This document shows, in pieces, positions 19,326 through 27,789 of a DNA stretch of 64,000 bases. This stretch comes from DASXAI01 sp963798445 (GTDB lineage: Bacteria > Actinomycetota > Acidimicrobiia > Acidimicrobiales > Ilumatobacteraceae): positions 124,001 to 188,000 of the forward strand of contig CAWCTH010000011.1 of the NCBI GenBank assembly GCA_963798445.1, read 5' to 3'. The translations under genes were made by a program, and so were the position numbers. How positions within the stretch are numbered: the stretch's first letter is position 1; every line of letters starts with the position of its first letter. Below the pieces are notes generated by a model that was given only the letters and a program-made list of their open reading frames with translations, was not told the origin of the DNA and made no database searches.

Positions 19326-20225
19326 ATGTCGAGCTGGCGATCGAGACACGCGGCTTGGCGAAGCAGTACGGGTCGAAGTCGGCTCTGCGCGATTGCACGA
19401 TCGGCGTTCCGGTCGGTCGCATCTCCGCGCTGGTGGGTGCCAACGGCGCCGGCAAGACGACCCTGCTGCTGATCTTGGCGGCGTTGCGCGCGGCCAGCGC
19501 CGGCGACGCTTTGGTCCTCGGGCGGCCTCCGGCGCAGGACCCGGCCTTCCTCGCCGACGTCGGGTTCCTGGCCCAAGAGATCCCGATGTACAAGCGGTTC
19601 AGCGCCGATGATCACATCGCCATCGGTGCGCACCTCAACGCCCGGTGGGATTCCGACACGCCACGAGCGCACCTTCGATCGCTGGACATCCCGCTCGATC
19701 AGGCGGTGGGCACCATGTCGGGCGGGCAGCGCGGCGCAGGTTGCGCTGGCGCTCGCGTTGGCCAAGCGGCCACGTGTGCTCTTGCTCGACGAACCGGTGG
19801 CCGCCCTCGACCCGCTCGCTCGTCGCCGCTTCCTGGCCGCGCTCACTGAGGTCGTCGCCGATGGTGATCTCACGGTGTTGCTGTCATCGCATCTCGTGAC
19901 CGACCTGGAGCGCGTCTGTGACCACGTCGTCCTGCTCGCCGGAGCCCAGCCGCAGCTCAGCGGCGACATCGACGACATCCTCGGCGAGCACCGGATCCTG
20001 ACCGGACCGCGACGCGACACCACCGCGCTGGAACGCGACCACGTCGTCATCGAGAACAAGAGCACCAACCGTCAAACGACGCTGGTCGTGCGCACACGCG
20101 GCCCGATCGTCGATCCGACCTGGGAGGTCCACACCATCGGGCTCGAGGACCTGATCCTCGCCTACATGGGCACGACGGTGAACCCCGTCGCGGACGGGCT
20201 GCACGCGGTAGGGGCCCCGCGATGA
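19322..20225 (+). CDS. ABC transporter ATPase, frameshifted
   Basis: Walker A GANGAGKTT, Q-loop GFLAQEIPMYK and signature MSGGQR lie in the first frame. The remainder (AQVALALALAKRPRVLLLDEPVAALDP with Walker B, and SSHLVTDLERVCDH) lies in the next. One extra G near 19731 accounts for it: QRAQVALALA is restored if it is removed. It is coupled to GntR upstream (ATGA) and to the permease downstream (ATGA at 20222-20225). Together they form a YtrABC-like exporter. Confidence 0.85.
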
Positions 20226-21172
20226 CCTGGTTGATCTGGCGACAACACCGCAACCAGGCGGCACTCGCGACCATCAGCCTCGCCGCCCTCGTCCTCATCC
20301 TGGCGATCACCGGCGTGCACATGGCCTCGACGTACCACGCCGCGCTGCGAACCTGCGGCGCGACGGGGACCTGCGACTCCGTCGGCGATGGGCTGTTCAA
20401 CGGCGACGGCGCCATCATCGACCTCGTCAACTTCACCGTCGTCGCACCCCTCCTCCTCGGACTGTTCTGGGGTGCCCCGCTGCTCGCCCGAGAGATCGAA
20501 GAAGGCACCCACAAGCTGATCTGGACGCAGTCGATCACCCGGCGGCGCTGGCTGGCCGGCAAGACCCTGGCGCTTCTGTGCGCCACCGCGTGCATCGGCG
20601 GCGTCCTCGCCCTTGCGGTCACGTGGTGGTCAAGAACCATCGATCTCAGCCAGCACAACCGCTTCGACAAGTTCGACGTGCAAGGCGTCGTCCCCATCGC
20701 GTACGCCATCTTCGGAGCCGCGGTGGGCCTTGCCGCCGGCGTCCTCATCCGACGAACACTGCCTGCGCTCGCCGCGACCCTTGCCACCGTGGTCGCGGCG
20801 CGGATCGTCGTCGCGAACTACCTGCGGCCGCACTACCTGGCACCACTGGTCAAGGTCACGTCGATCGCCGCATCCGACACGGGTCTTCACGGATCGAACC
20901 TGGTGTTGCACTCCCACCTGGTCACCGGGGCTGGTGCGAGCGTCGCCAACAACGACCTCCTCTCTGCGATCCCTGCCGCGTGCAGCCAGTACCTGGGGAC
21001 CACCCGCGCTCAGGTGTTCTCCTGCCTCGGCGCGCAAGGCTGGCAAGAGAAGGTCCTCTACCAACCAGCAAGCCGGTTCTGGACCTTCCAAGCGATCGAG
21101 TCCGGACTCTTCGTCACGCTCGCAGCCATCGCCGTCGTCATCGCCTTCAGAGCGATCCGCCGCGACGCCTGA
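20222..21172 (+). CDS. ABC transporter permease (YtrC/ABC-2-like)
   Basis: 316 residues with about six membrane segments. It starts MTWLIWRQHRNQAALATI, has a large extracytoplasmic loop, a cytoplasmic 'AREIEEGTHKLIWTQSITRRRW' and a C-terminal helix. This is the standard architecture of the permease encoded after GntR/YtrA and its ATPase. It is translationally coupled to the ATPase. A strong terminator lies 150 bp downstream. Confidence 0.85.
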   Translation: MTWLIWRQHRNQAALATISLAALVLILAITGVHMASTYHAALRTCGATGTCDSVGDGLFNGDGAIIDLVNFTVVAPLLLGLFWGAPLLAREIEEGTHKLIWTQSITRRRWLAGKTLALLCATACIGGVLALAVTWWSRTIDLSQHNRFDKFDVQGVVPIAYAIFGAAVGLAAGVLIRRTLPALAATLATVVAARIVVANYLRPHYLAPLVKVTSIAASDTGLHGSNLVLHSHLVTGAGASVANNDLLSAIPAACSQYLGTTRAQVFSCLGAQGWQEKVLYQPASRFWTFQAIESGLFVTLAAIAVVIAFRAIRRDA

Positions 21173-21675
21173 CAGCCAGGCCCGACCCGTGAGGCAAGAC
21201 CCGTTGACTTGGTCTTGAATCCATTCGGCAGATCGCTTCTCGGAGCCAGGCAGGAGTCGGCTCGGAGCTGGCGAATCTGATGCGGCGCTGCGCTGGTCCG
21301 CGAGGGGCGGCCAGCGACTCGAGAGCCCCCGCTGCCGCGTGCCGGGGGCTCTCGGCGTTTTCGACCCAACCATCCTTGGATCGTCGACTGTTTGGTCACG
21401 AGCGACCACGCGGACATGATCTGGTCGTCGGGGTTCACACTTCGGCGCAGATCCGACGGCCTCGGCGGCAATGTCGTTCGCCGATGGTCGGCGTCCGAGA
21501 CCCGGGGGCAGGTCGGTTCTGAGTCAACGCGCCCCGGTGCGCGGCATGGCTGCGGTCAGGTGCGCCGGACGGCGCCGGGCAGCGAACGGTGCGACTGTCG
21601 CAACTCCAAACTGTGAATCGGCGGCTTCATAGTCCGGCTGAGAGTCGCAGCTCGTCGCGTGCTGCCCCCCGTCCC
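21173..21675. other. Intergenic stretch with terminator
   Basis: Apart from the hairpin at 21320-21354, no gene is supported. Downstream sequence leads into a relic of a VOC gene start. Confidence 0.4.
21320..21354 (+). terminator. Strong intrinsic terminator of the GntR-ABC operon
   Basis: 12-bp perfect stem CGAGAGCCCCCG/CGGGGGCTCTCG, 11-base loop, followed within four bases by TTTT. Confidence 0.75.
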
Positions 21676-21760
21676 GAGGCCGATCGGCGGTGGCCAGGCT
21701 GACCGTGTGCTCCATGGTGACTATGACGACCGCAGGGGACCGGACTCATCGGGGGTCGGG
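21676..21760 (-). pseudogene. Relic of a VOC gene 5' end and promoter
   Basis: The minus strand encodes MEHTVSLATADR, matching MDHTISLATTDR of the VOC gene at 18335-18742. The similarity continues upstream of the start (GGGGACCGGACTCATCG versus GGGGCCCGGACTCATCG). Downstream, the frame has no VOC sequence. It is a partial duplication or the stump of a deleted paralogue. Confidence 0.5.
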
Positions 21761-21819
21761 CGGTGCCTCCTGGGAGCACGACAAGCGGCTGCGGTGTGGC
21801 GGGCCGCGCCGAGTCGGGT

Positions 21820-22293
21820 TTACGTGTCGATGCGCTCGTAGGTGAGCTGCAGGTCGTCCTCCCAGGGGCCGCCGTCGCGCGCCATCGTCCCTTGCGCGTC
21901 GAGCCGGGCGCCGTCGGCGCTGATGGTGATCACCATGCGTTGAGCGAAGCCCGCTTCGTCGCGGTGCCAGCTCACGGTCCCGTTCGCCACCTCGACGGTG
22001 TATCGGCGGGAGATGTCACGCTCGTCGAAGTAGATCATCGTGAACGTGCCAGCGGCGTCGTCGGAGCCGATGATTGCGATGCCGTTGGGGATCTCTGGCT
22101 CGTTGATCTCGGAGCGCATCAGGAGGAAGGCGCCGCCCTCGTGCCAGGAGAACGACGTGCGGCCGTGGAACGTCGTGCCGGACACGAGCGGATGCGTTCC
22201 GGTCGTGCGCCAGTCGCCGACCAACGGTGTCAGCGGCTCGAGTGCGGGGTTGGGTCGCTGCGCTTCAGGGCCGACCGGCATCGTCATCGGCAC
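21820..22293 (-). CDS. DUF1579-like small beta-barrel protein
   Basis: 157 residues. Pattern: 'LTPLVGDWRTTGTHPLV', 'GRTSFSWHEGGAFLLMRSE', 'GIAIIGSDDAAGTFTMIYFDERDISRRY' and a C-terminal strand set. This fits DUF1579/lipocalin-like proteins. No catalytic residues are evident. ATG at 22293. It is on the same strand as, and 67 bp downstream of, the TetR gene, so it could be part of that operon. Confidence 0.6.
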   Translation of the reverse strand: MPMTMPVGPEAQRPNPALEPLTPLVGDWRTTGTHPLVSGTTFHGRTSFSWHEGGAFLLMRSEINEPEIPNGIAIIGSDDAAGTFTMIYFDERDISRRYTVEVANGTVSWHRDEAGFAQRMVITISADGARLDAQGTMARDGGPWEDDLQLTYERIDT

Positions 22294-22360
22294 GATGATC
22301 CCAGATCAGTGGTTTGCCGTCGGCAACCCTCGATTTCAAAGCAGGATCGTCGCCGCTTCG

Positions 22361-22984
22361 CTAGTTGCGGTACGCCGCGAGGAACGTGGTCACGCCGGTC
22401 ATGGCCCAGCGGTCGATCTCGCTCGGGTCTGGCCGTTGCGCGAGCCCAAGCAACATCGCCTGGTTCAGGGCCTCGCCCATCACGAGCCAGTTGAACGTGG
22501 TGGCCGCGACGACCGGGTCGTCGATGTGGAGGACGCCGCGCTCGGCGAGCTGACCGATGGCGGTGGTCAACGCGTCGATCGTTCGGCGCGGCCCCTGTTC
22601 GAAGAACACCTGGCCGAGCTGCGGGAACCTGGTCGCTTCTGCAATGACGAGGCGACGCAGCTGCATGAGTCGTGGCTCCAGTACGAGCTCGAGCTGCTGT
22701 CGCGCGACCGCGAGGAGCTCCACCTTGACGTCTCCGGTGAATTCGAGGTCGCGCACCGCCTCGTAGACCGGATCGCTGGCCGCCTTCACGAGAGCCTCGA
22801 CGACGTGGCAGAAGAGCTGCTCCTTGTCGACGAACTGCTTGTACACCGTCTGCTTCGACACCTCGGCGGCGGCGGCGATCTCGTCCATGCTCGTGCCGCG
22901 GTACCCGTTGCGGAGGAAGAGCTCGGTGGCGGCTTCGGTGACGGCGGACCGCTTGCGCTCGGTGCGGTCAGGTTCGGCAGGCAC
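22361..22984 (-). CDS. TetR-family repressor
   Basis: About 207 residues. Helix-turn-helix: AATELFLRNGYRGTSMDEIAAAAEVSKQTVYKQFVDKEQLF. The C-terminal domain (FEQGPRRTIDALTTAIGQLAERGVLHIDDP...FNWLVMGEALNQAML) is of the AcrR/TetR_C type. The GTG at 22984 is chosen because upstream in-frame sequence runs through the operator and has no family character. It is divergent from a DHFR-like reductase gene, with two matching operator sites between them. Its ligand is probably a toxic organic compound. Confidence 0.85.
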   Translation of the reverse strand: MPAEPDRTERKRSAVTEAATELFLRNGYRGTSMDEIAAAAEVSKQTVYKQFVDKEQLFCHVVEALVKAASDPVYEAVRDLEFTGDVKVELLAVARQQLELVLEPRLMQLRRLVIAEATRFPQLGQVFFEQGPRRTIDALTTAIGQLAERGVLHIDDPVVAATTFNWLVMGEALNQAMLLGLAQRPDPSEIDRWAMTGVTTFLAAYRN

Positions 22985-22994
22985 GCCGACAGCG

Positions 22995-23038
22995 TACTGG
23001 ACAGTACAGTTCCAATGTTGGTACTGTACGGTCCAGTA
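22995..23038. promoter_or_regulatory. Paired TetR operators in divergent promoter
   Basis: Site 1 TACTGGACAGTACAGT (22995-23010) and site 2 ACTGTACGGTCCAGTA (23023-23038) are inverted copies of one another (15 of 16). Site 2 also sits within a 15-bp-arm inverted repeat (23012-23026 / 23034-23048). One site per divergent promoter implies that the repressor controls itself and the reductase gene. Confidence 0.65.
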
Positions 23039-23057
23039 CCAACATTGGAGGCACACC

Positions 23058-23636
23058 ATGAGCAAGCTGAACGTGATCGAGTTCGTCTCACTCGACGGCG
23101 TCATGCAGGGATTCCACGGTCCCGACGATCGCAACGGGTTCCAGCACAGCGGCTGGGCCGAGGGGTACCAGGACCAGGCTCAGGTCGACCGAGCCGTCGA
23201 TGCGCTCCCGGCAACCGGGGCCTACCTGTTCGGCCGGCGCACCTACGACGAGCTCGCGCAGTTCTGGCCGTTCCAACCAGACGACAACCCGATGGCCGCG
23301 CACCTCAATCGGAGCCCGAAGTACGTCGTGACCCATCGGACGGACGAGCTCGCCTGGGCGAACGCGCGTCGACTCGACGGCGAGCTCGTCGAAGGAGTCA
23401 CGAAGCTGAAGACCGAAGCCGACGGCGACATCGCGGTGCTTGGCAGCGGCGACGTGGTGGAACAGCTCCTCACCGCCGACCTCGTCGACGGGGTCCACTT
23501 GTTCGTGCACCCACTCGTGCTCGGCAGCGGACACGAGGTGTTTCCGCGCACCGACCAGCCGCTGCGCCTTCGCCTCGAAGACGTTGCTCACACCGCCACC
23601 GGCGTCGTGGAGCTGAGCTACGTCGTGGAGCGGTGA
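23058..23636 (+). CDS. Dihydrofolate-reductase-family (RibD C-terminal-like) protein
   Basis: 192 residues: NVIEFVSLDGVMQGFHGPDD at the N-terminus, GRRTYDELAQFWPF, KYVVTHRTDELAW, and IAVLGSGDVVEQLL...VHLFVHPLVLGSG. These are the hallmarks of RibD_C/DHFR-like NADPH reductases found near regulators in actinobacteria. GGAGG precedes ATG 23058. Control by the divergent TetR is indicated by the paired operators. The physiological substrate is unknown; it is unlikely to be the housekeeping folate enzyme. Confidence 0.82.
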   Translation: MSKLNVIEFVSLDGVMQGFHGPDDRNGFQHSGWAEGYQDQAQVDRAVDALPATGAYLFGRRTYDELAQFWPFQPDDNPMAAHLNRSPKYVVTHRTDELAWANARRLDGELVEGVTKLKTEADGDIAVLGSGDVVEQLLTADLVDGVHLFVHPLVLGSGHEVFPRTDQPLRLRLEDVAHTATGVVELSYVVER

Positions 23637-23685
23637 TCAAGGGTCTCGCTCTCCGTGACCATTCGCGTCGCGACGTGCGACGATC

Positions 23686-24417
23686 GTGAACGTGGCGATC
23701 GCCCCGGAGCGTAACGTGGTCGGTGAGCTCCAGCGCCTGCGCACCTCGTCGATATGGCCTGACCGGCATGCCCCCAACGGCGACGGCCGTGTCGTGGTGC
23801 TCGTGAACGGGTTCGGGATGCCACCGGCGACCTTGATGCCCCTAGGCCGCTGGCTGCGGGCTGGCGGCTGGGACGTGCACGTCGCACCCGTGGGGTGGAA
23901 TGTCGCGTGCGGGGAGGCGACGGTTGCTCGGGTTGCCGCGCTCGTCGAGTCCGTGAGCCGTGGGCTTCCGGTGGCGCTGGTGGGCCACAGCCGCGGCGGT
24001 CTCCTCGCCCGTGTCGTCGCAGTGCGACACCCGGACACGGTCTCGGAGCTGGTGACCGTCTGCACCCCGTGGGCGGTTGGGCCACCGGACCGCCCAGGCG
24101 TCGCCGTCGCCGCCGGGGCATTGCGCTACCTTCGTCGCCACAGGGTAGACGTGCTGGGCAGCATCGACTGCGCCGACGGCGACTGCTGCACCCGGTTCCG
24201 CACCGATATGACCGCGAAGCCGATTGCAACCTGGACGGCGATCTGGTCGAGCCGAGACGGGATCGGCGGAGGCGACGCGGCGCCACCGGCCGAGGCCGAC
24301 CATTCGGTCGACGTTGCGACCACGCACCTCGGCGCCATCGCGTCCGTTCCCGGCTGGAACGCCATCGGCCAGGCCCTCGGGCGGCCCCGGCCCAGTTCTC
24401 CACGCAGGCCGGCGTAG
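23686..24417 (+). CDS. Alpha/beta hydrolase (lipase-like)
   Basis: 243 residues. The oxyanion region is VVVLVNGFGMPPATLMPLGRWLRAGG and the nucleophile elbow is GHSRGG, followed by LLARVVAVRHPDTVSELVTVCTPW. A candidate His is in TTHLGAIASVPGW. The pattern matches PGAP1/lipase-2-like proteins seen in mycobacteria. No signal peptide. It starts 50 bp after the reductase gene and may belong to the TetR-controlled unit. Confidence 0.75.
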   Translation: MNVAIAPERNVVGELQRLRTSSIWPDRHAPNGDGRVVVLVNGFGMPPATLMPLGRWLRAGGWDVHVAPVGWNVACGEATVARVAALVESVSRGLPVALVGHSRGGLLARVVAVRHPDTVSELVTVCTPWAVGPPDRPGVAVAAGALRYLRRHRVDVLGSIDCADGDCCTRFRTDMTAKPIATWTAIWSSRDGIGGGDAAPPAEADHSVDVATTHLGAIASVPGWNAIGQALGRPRPSSPRRPA

Positions 24418-24807
24418 CGAAGATCGGACGCATGCGGTCGCCGACCTCGTCGAGAACGGACCCCGAGACTCGAGCGCCTGTCCGTCGCAGCCTGCATGGG
24501 ACCAACGCGCGAGGTGCGGCTTCGCCAGCGGCCCGCAGCGTGATCGTGCGTCCTCGGGGGTCAGGACGCGACGCCGCGCCAGGCGGTGAGCAGATCGGGG
24601 GGCATGCCGAAGACCAGAGTCGTCAGTGCCTCGGTGAGGCGTTTCGTCGACTCGACTGCGTCGTCGCTCAGCTCGAGGCGCGTGGCCGCTGAGAGGTGCA
24701 GGCTGCGATCCGTTCGCCAACTGCGGCGCGACCTGCGGGGCGGACCGCCCGCCAACTGAAAAGGACGATCAACCAGCCCAGCTGGGACCTTCGGCCCTGG
24801 GACCGCC
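24418..24807. other. Intergenic stretch with no supported gene
   Basis: Short frames only. One minus-strand segment (about 24561-24700) reads DDAVESTKRLTEALTTLVFG and could be the tail of a lost gene, but I cannot assign it. Confidence 0.35.
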
Positions 24808-25149
24808 ATGGCGGCGGCGCGACCGTTCCGTCGTGACCTTGGTTCGACACACGCCGACTGGGACGAGACCCGCATCGCCAACGGTGCACTGGCCGACGAC
24901 ATCGACCAGCTCAAGCGCGAACCGGGCGGCGTGATCCTCGCCCACGGCGGCCAGCGGTTCATCGACTCACTGATCCGCGAGAACCTGATCGACGAGTACC
25001 GCCTCGTTCTCCACCCCGTCGTGATCGGCCACGGCACCAGCCTCTTCCAAGCCCTCGACGCACCGCTGCGGCTCGACCTCGTCGACGCCCGCACCTTCCC
25101 GAGCGGCACCGCGATCCACACCTACCGTCCCCTCGCCGTGACTCGATGA
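24808..25149 (+). pseudogene. DHFR-like reductase, N-terminally truncated
   Basis: From about 24858 the sequence is the second half of a RibD_C/DHFR-like protein: WDETRIANGALADDIDQLK, GGVILAHGGQRFIDSL and DEYRLVLHPVVIGHGTSLF. The first 75 or so residues, including the start motif and nucleotide-binding loop, are missing. The preceding 45 codons are unrelated. It overlaps the next gene by ATGA, so it was once coupled to the VOC gene. A functional reductase is unlikely. Confidence 0.7.
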
Positions 25150-25568
25150 GAGCGCTCCACCTCGGGTTGCGCGTCACCGACCTCGACCGCTCCCTCGCCT
25201 TCTACCGTGCCGTCGGTTACGAGGTCATCGGCGACGTGCCCGACACCGACATCGGCCACCTCACCATGCTCAAGCTCCCCGGCGACGACTTCGTCACCCT
25301 CGAGCTCGTCCACCACCCCGACTACGCGCCGACCGACGGCGACTCGCCGCTCAGCCACCTCGTCATCCAGGTCGACGACATGGATGCCACACGGACGCGC
25401 CTGGCAGCGCGGCACGTCGACGTCGACGAACCCAACGCGCCCGACGGCACCCCCGGCTTCTGGACGGCGATGCTCACCGATCCCGACGGCAACCATATCG
25501 AGCTGGTCCAGTGGCCCCCCGGCCACGCCGACGGCATCACCGCAGCCGACCAACCTGACCCTGCCTAG
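25146..25568 (+). CDS. VOC-family protein (glyoxalase I-like)
   Basis: 140 residues with both halves of the VOC fold: LHLGLRVTDLDRSLAFYRAVGY...TMLKLPGDDFVTLELVHH and LSHLVIQVDDMDATRTRLA...DPDGNHIELVQWPPGH. The His in LHLGL, Glu in TLELV, His in LSHLV and Glu in HIELV fit the metal-ligand pattern of lactoylglutathione lyase. Substrate unproven. It is coupled to the truncated reductase upstream. Confidence 0.85.
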   Translation: MRALHLGLRVTDLDRSLAFYRAVGYEVIGDVPDTDIGHLTMLKLPGDDFVTLELVHHPDYAPTDGDSPLSHLVIQVDDMDATRTRLAARHVDVDEPNAPDGTPGFWTAMLTDPDGNHIELVQWPPGHADGITAADQPDPA

Positions 25569-26096
25569 ACGAGTCTCGACCTCGCCACGGGAAGGCGGCG
25601 TTCGTCACCGGCGCGGTCACCGTGCCATCAAACTGGTCGCAGGTGCCCAGCACGCGGCGCGGCGAGCGGGCGTCGGGGAAGCTGACGGCGTTGCGTCGAG
25701 ACCCCGGTGCTGTGGCCCGACGGCTACCGACCACGAGCGCCGACAGCGCGGCACGGCATCTTGGCGAAGCGGTCCAGTCGGCAGATGCCGCGCAGCATGG
25801 TGAACGCGCCCGGGACGCTGAAACCCGCGTCGCCCGTGCGCCGGCTGACGCGCAGGACGAGCGGCGGGCGGGCGCCGCTCAGTCCTGCTGCTCGAGTCGC
25901 TGCAGGAATCCAGCGGGTCGAGCGGTCCGGCCCTTGCGGCGACGGTGGCGGACCGTCTGGACGCAGAACCGGAGCCGATTCGAGTGTGCGCACGTCGCGC
26001 ACCGCCCGCCAGGGGCGAACGTCACACTTGACTGCACCGACAACGACGACGCCGGTTCTCGACGGCGATCCAACTCGTGCAACGTGTCGGTCCGCG
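25569..26096. other. Intergenic stretch, probably degenerate
   Basis: No convincing gene. A minus-strand frame at 25879-26082 contains CATCAHSNRLRFC, a possible zinc-binding remnant, with no other support. Confidence 0.3.
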
Positions 26097-26219
26097 AGCT
26101 CGGCCGGCGCCGCGGTTGTGTCGTCGGTGACGGCTGAGGTCGCTCGCTGCCAGCCCGACGGATCCTGGCGATACGTCATCGACAACCCGCATGCCGCACC
26201 GGCCCCCACCCTGACCTGA
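26097..26219 (+). pseudogene. C-terminal relic of a SnoaL/DUF4440-like protein
   Basis: The last codons read EVARCQPDGSWRYVIDNPH, the typical end of SnoaL/DUF4440 proteins (RRQPDGSWRYVIDxP). No recognisable N-terminal part precedes it. Confidence 0.45.
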
Positions 26220-26295
26220 AGGTCGCGCGAGACGAGTCGGGAGCGCTCGCCGGCGTCACCTACGTCAAGCCCCGTAGCGTTGCTATTCGACGACG

Positions 26296-26313
26296 CTATG
26301 CATAGAGTCTCTA
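26296..26313. promoter_or_regulatory. Palindromes before padR
   Basis: Overlapping palindromes CTATGCATAG (26296-26305) and TAGAG-T-CTCTA (26303-26313) end three bases before the padR ATG. They are a likely autoregulatory operator. Confidence 0.45.
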
Positions 26314-26316
26314 AGT

Positions 26317-26643
26317 ATGCGTTCGGAGCAGCTGAAGGGACATCTGGATCCGTTGGTGTTGGCGGTGTTGGAGAACGGGCCGCGGCACGGGTACGGGATC
26401 ATCGAGCAGCTACGGCTGGGCAGTGACGGCGTCTTTGACCTGCCCGAAGGCACGGTCTACCCGGCGTTGCATCGCCTCGAGCGGGCGGGGCTGGTGAGCA
26501 GCGCCCGCGAGACGGTCAACGGACGCGACCGTCGTGTCTACCGCTTGTCGCGACGCGGTCGAGCGGCCCTGGCGCAACAGCGCAAGGAATGGTCCGTGTT
26601 CTCGGCGGCGGTGTCCACCGTCTTGTCAGCGAGACCGTCATGA
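26317..26643 (+). CDS. PadR-family regulator
   Basis: 108 residues: LKGHLDPLVLAVLENGPRHGYGIIEQL, then FDLPEGTVYPALHRLERAGLV and the wing RRVYRLSRRGRAAL. This is the short PadR-s2 form. It is coupled by ATGA to a membrane gene with an N-terminal HAAS-like domain, the typical partner of PadR-s2 regulators. Confidence 0.88.
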   Translation: MRSEQLKGHLDPLVLAVLENGPRHGYGIIEQLRLGSDGVFDLPEGTVYPALHRLERAGLVSSARETVNGRDRRVYRLSRRGRAALAQQRKEWSVFSAAVSTVLSARPS

Positions 26644-27558
26644 TCGACGCGTACATCGCTGAGCTCGACCGTGCCTTGCGTCTCCCGCGCCGGGCTCGCG
26701 CTCGTGTGCTCGAGGAGGTCCGCGAGCACCTCGAGGATGCGGTCGCCACCCGCCGGGCCGGCGGTGCGGACGCGGCGTCTGCCGTGACGCAAGCCGTGCG
26801 GGCGTTTGGTTCGCCAGCCGATCTCGCCGGTCAGCTCAACGCACAGTCCGCGACCTCGACGATGCGGCGCACACCGATCGTGCTCGCCGTATGCGGCGCG
26901 GCGGTCATGGGCGGCTTCTTGCTCGCCGCCACCCGCAACCGACCGGCCACCCCGATCACCGCTCCCGCTCTCGCGGGTGTCGTTCTTTGTCGCGACGCTC
27001 GGCGCCCAGGTCGCCCTCGTCGCCGGTGCCCGGGCTGCGTCGCTGGTCGCGGCGCGCTGGCGCAACGACATCGTCGCCAAGTCGGAGCGAGAGCTGGTCC
27101 GAGTCTCCGCGGTCATCGGCGTCGCCGCCCTTGCCATCTCGGCCATCAGCTGGTCGGTCGCCGTGTTCTTCGCCTACGACCGAGGCCACAGCGCCCGACC
27201 CGCCACCGTGATCGCCGGCGCGCTCGTCATGATGAGCGCGGCGAGCATCGCGCTCGCCATGCTGGCGCGCCCGTCCGCTACGAACGACGATCACGCGTCG
27301 CTCCCGCCGCCGGGCTCTACAAGCCCGCGGCTCAGTGTCGGGGAACGCACCATCGATCACATCCGACGCCATCCGTCCCTCGCGTGCACGGCCGCCGCAA
27401 TCATCGGTGCGGCGGCCGCGATGTCTCACGCCGAGACCACCATCGCCGGCGCGCTGCTCTGGGGTGCGATCGAAGCAACCGCGATCGTTGCCGGGTTCAT
27501 TGTTCTCGGCCCCCGGCTGAGTCTGCGCGCCACCCCGCCCCAACGAATCGAGCCGTAG
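26640..27558 (+). CDS. HAAS-domain (permease-prefix) membrane protein, frameshifted
   Basis: The N-terminal 75 residues form a HAAS/permease-prefix helical domain (YIAELDRALRLPRRARARVLEEVREHLEDA). The rest is a set of about six membrane helices. Near 26975 the frame shifts: RNRPATPITAPAL continues as VSFFVATLGAQVALVAGARAA one frame over. ATG 26640 overlaps the padR stop. Such PadR/HAAS pairs are thought to act in envelope-stress responses; this is context-based. Confidence 0.75.
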
Positions 27559-27789
27559 ACGAGCTGCCCACCTCGCCGGCGACAAGGGCGATGATGTGGT
27601 TTGACGCCGAGCGGCACGAAGAGGCCGGCCGTAGTCCGACGTGGCGGAACGCAGGCGCAGACGCACATTGACAGCCAATACCCAACCGCGAGCGCGCATC
27701 CCTCAAGATCGGCCCACCCTCGCGCCCCTGTGCTGCCACGGCGTGACCCCCCCGAGCCTCAGCCATGCGAGGTGGCCGCACGGTGGCGG

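Noticed and set aside
25879..26082. Small zinc-ribbon protein on the minus strand
   Set aside because: Only one CxxC-type cluster, no ribosome-binding site and no family match.
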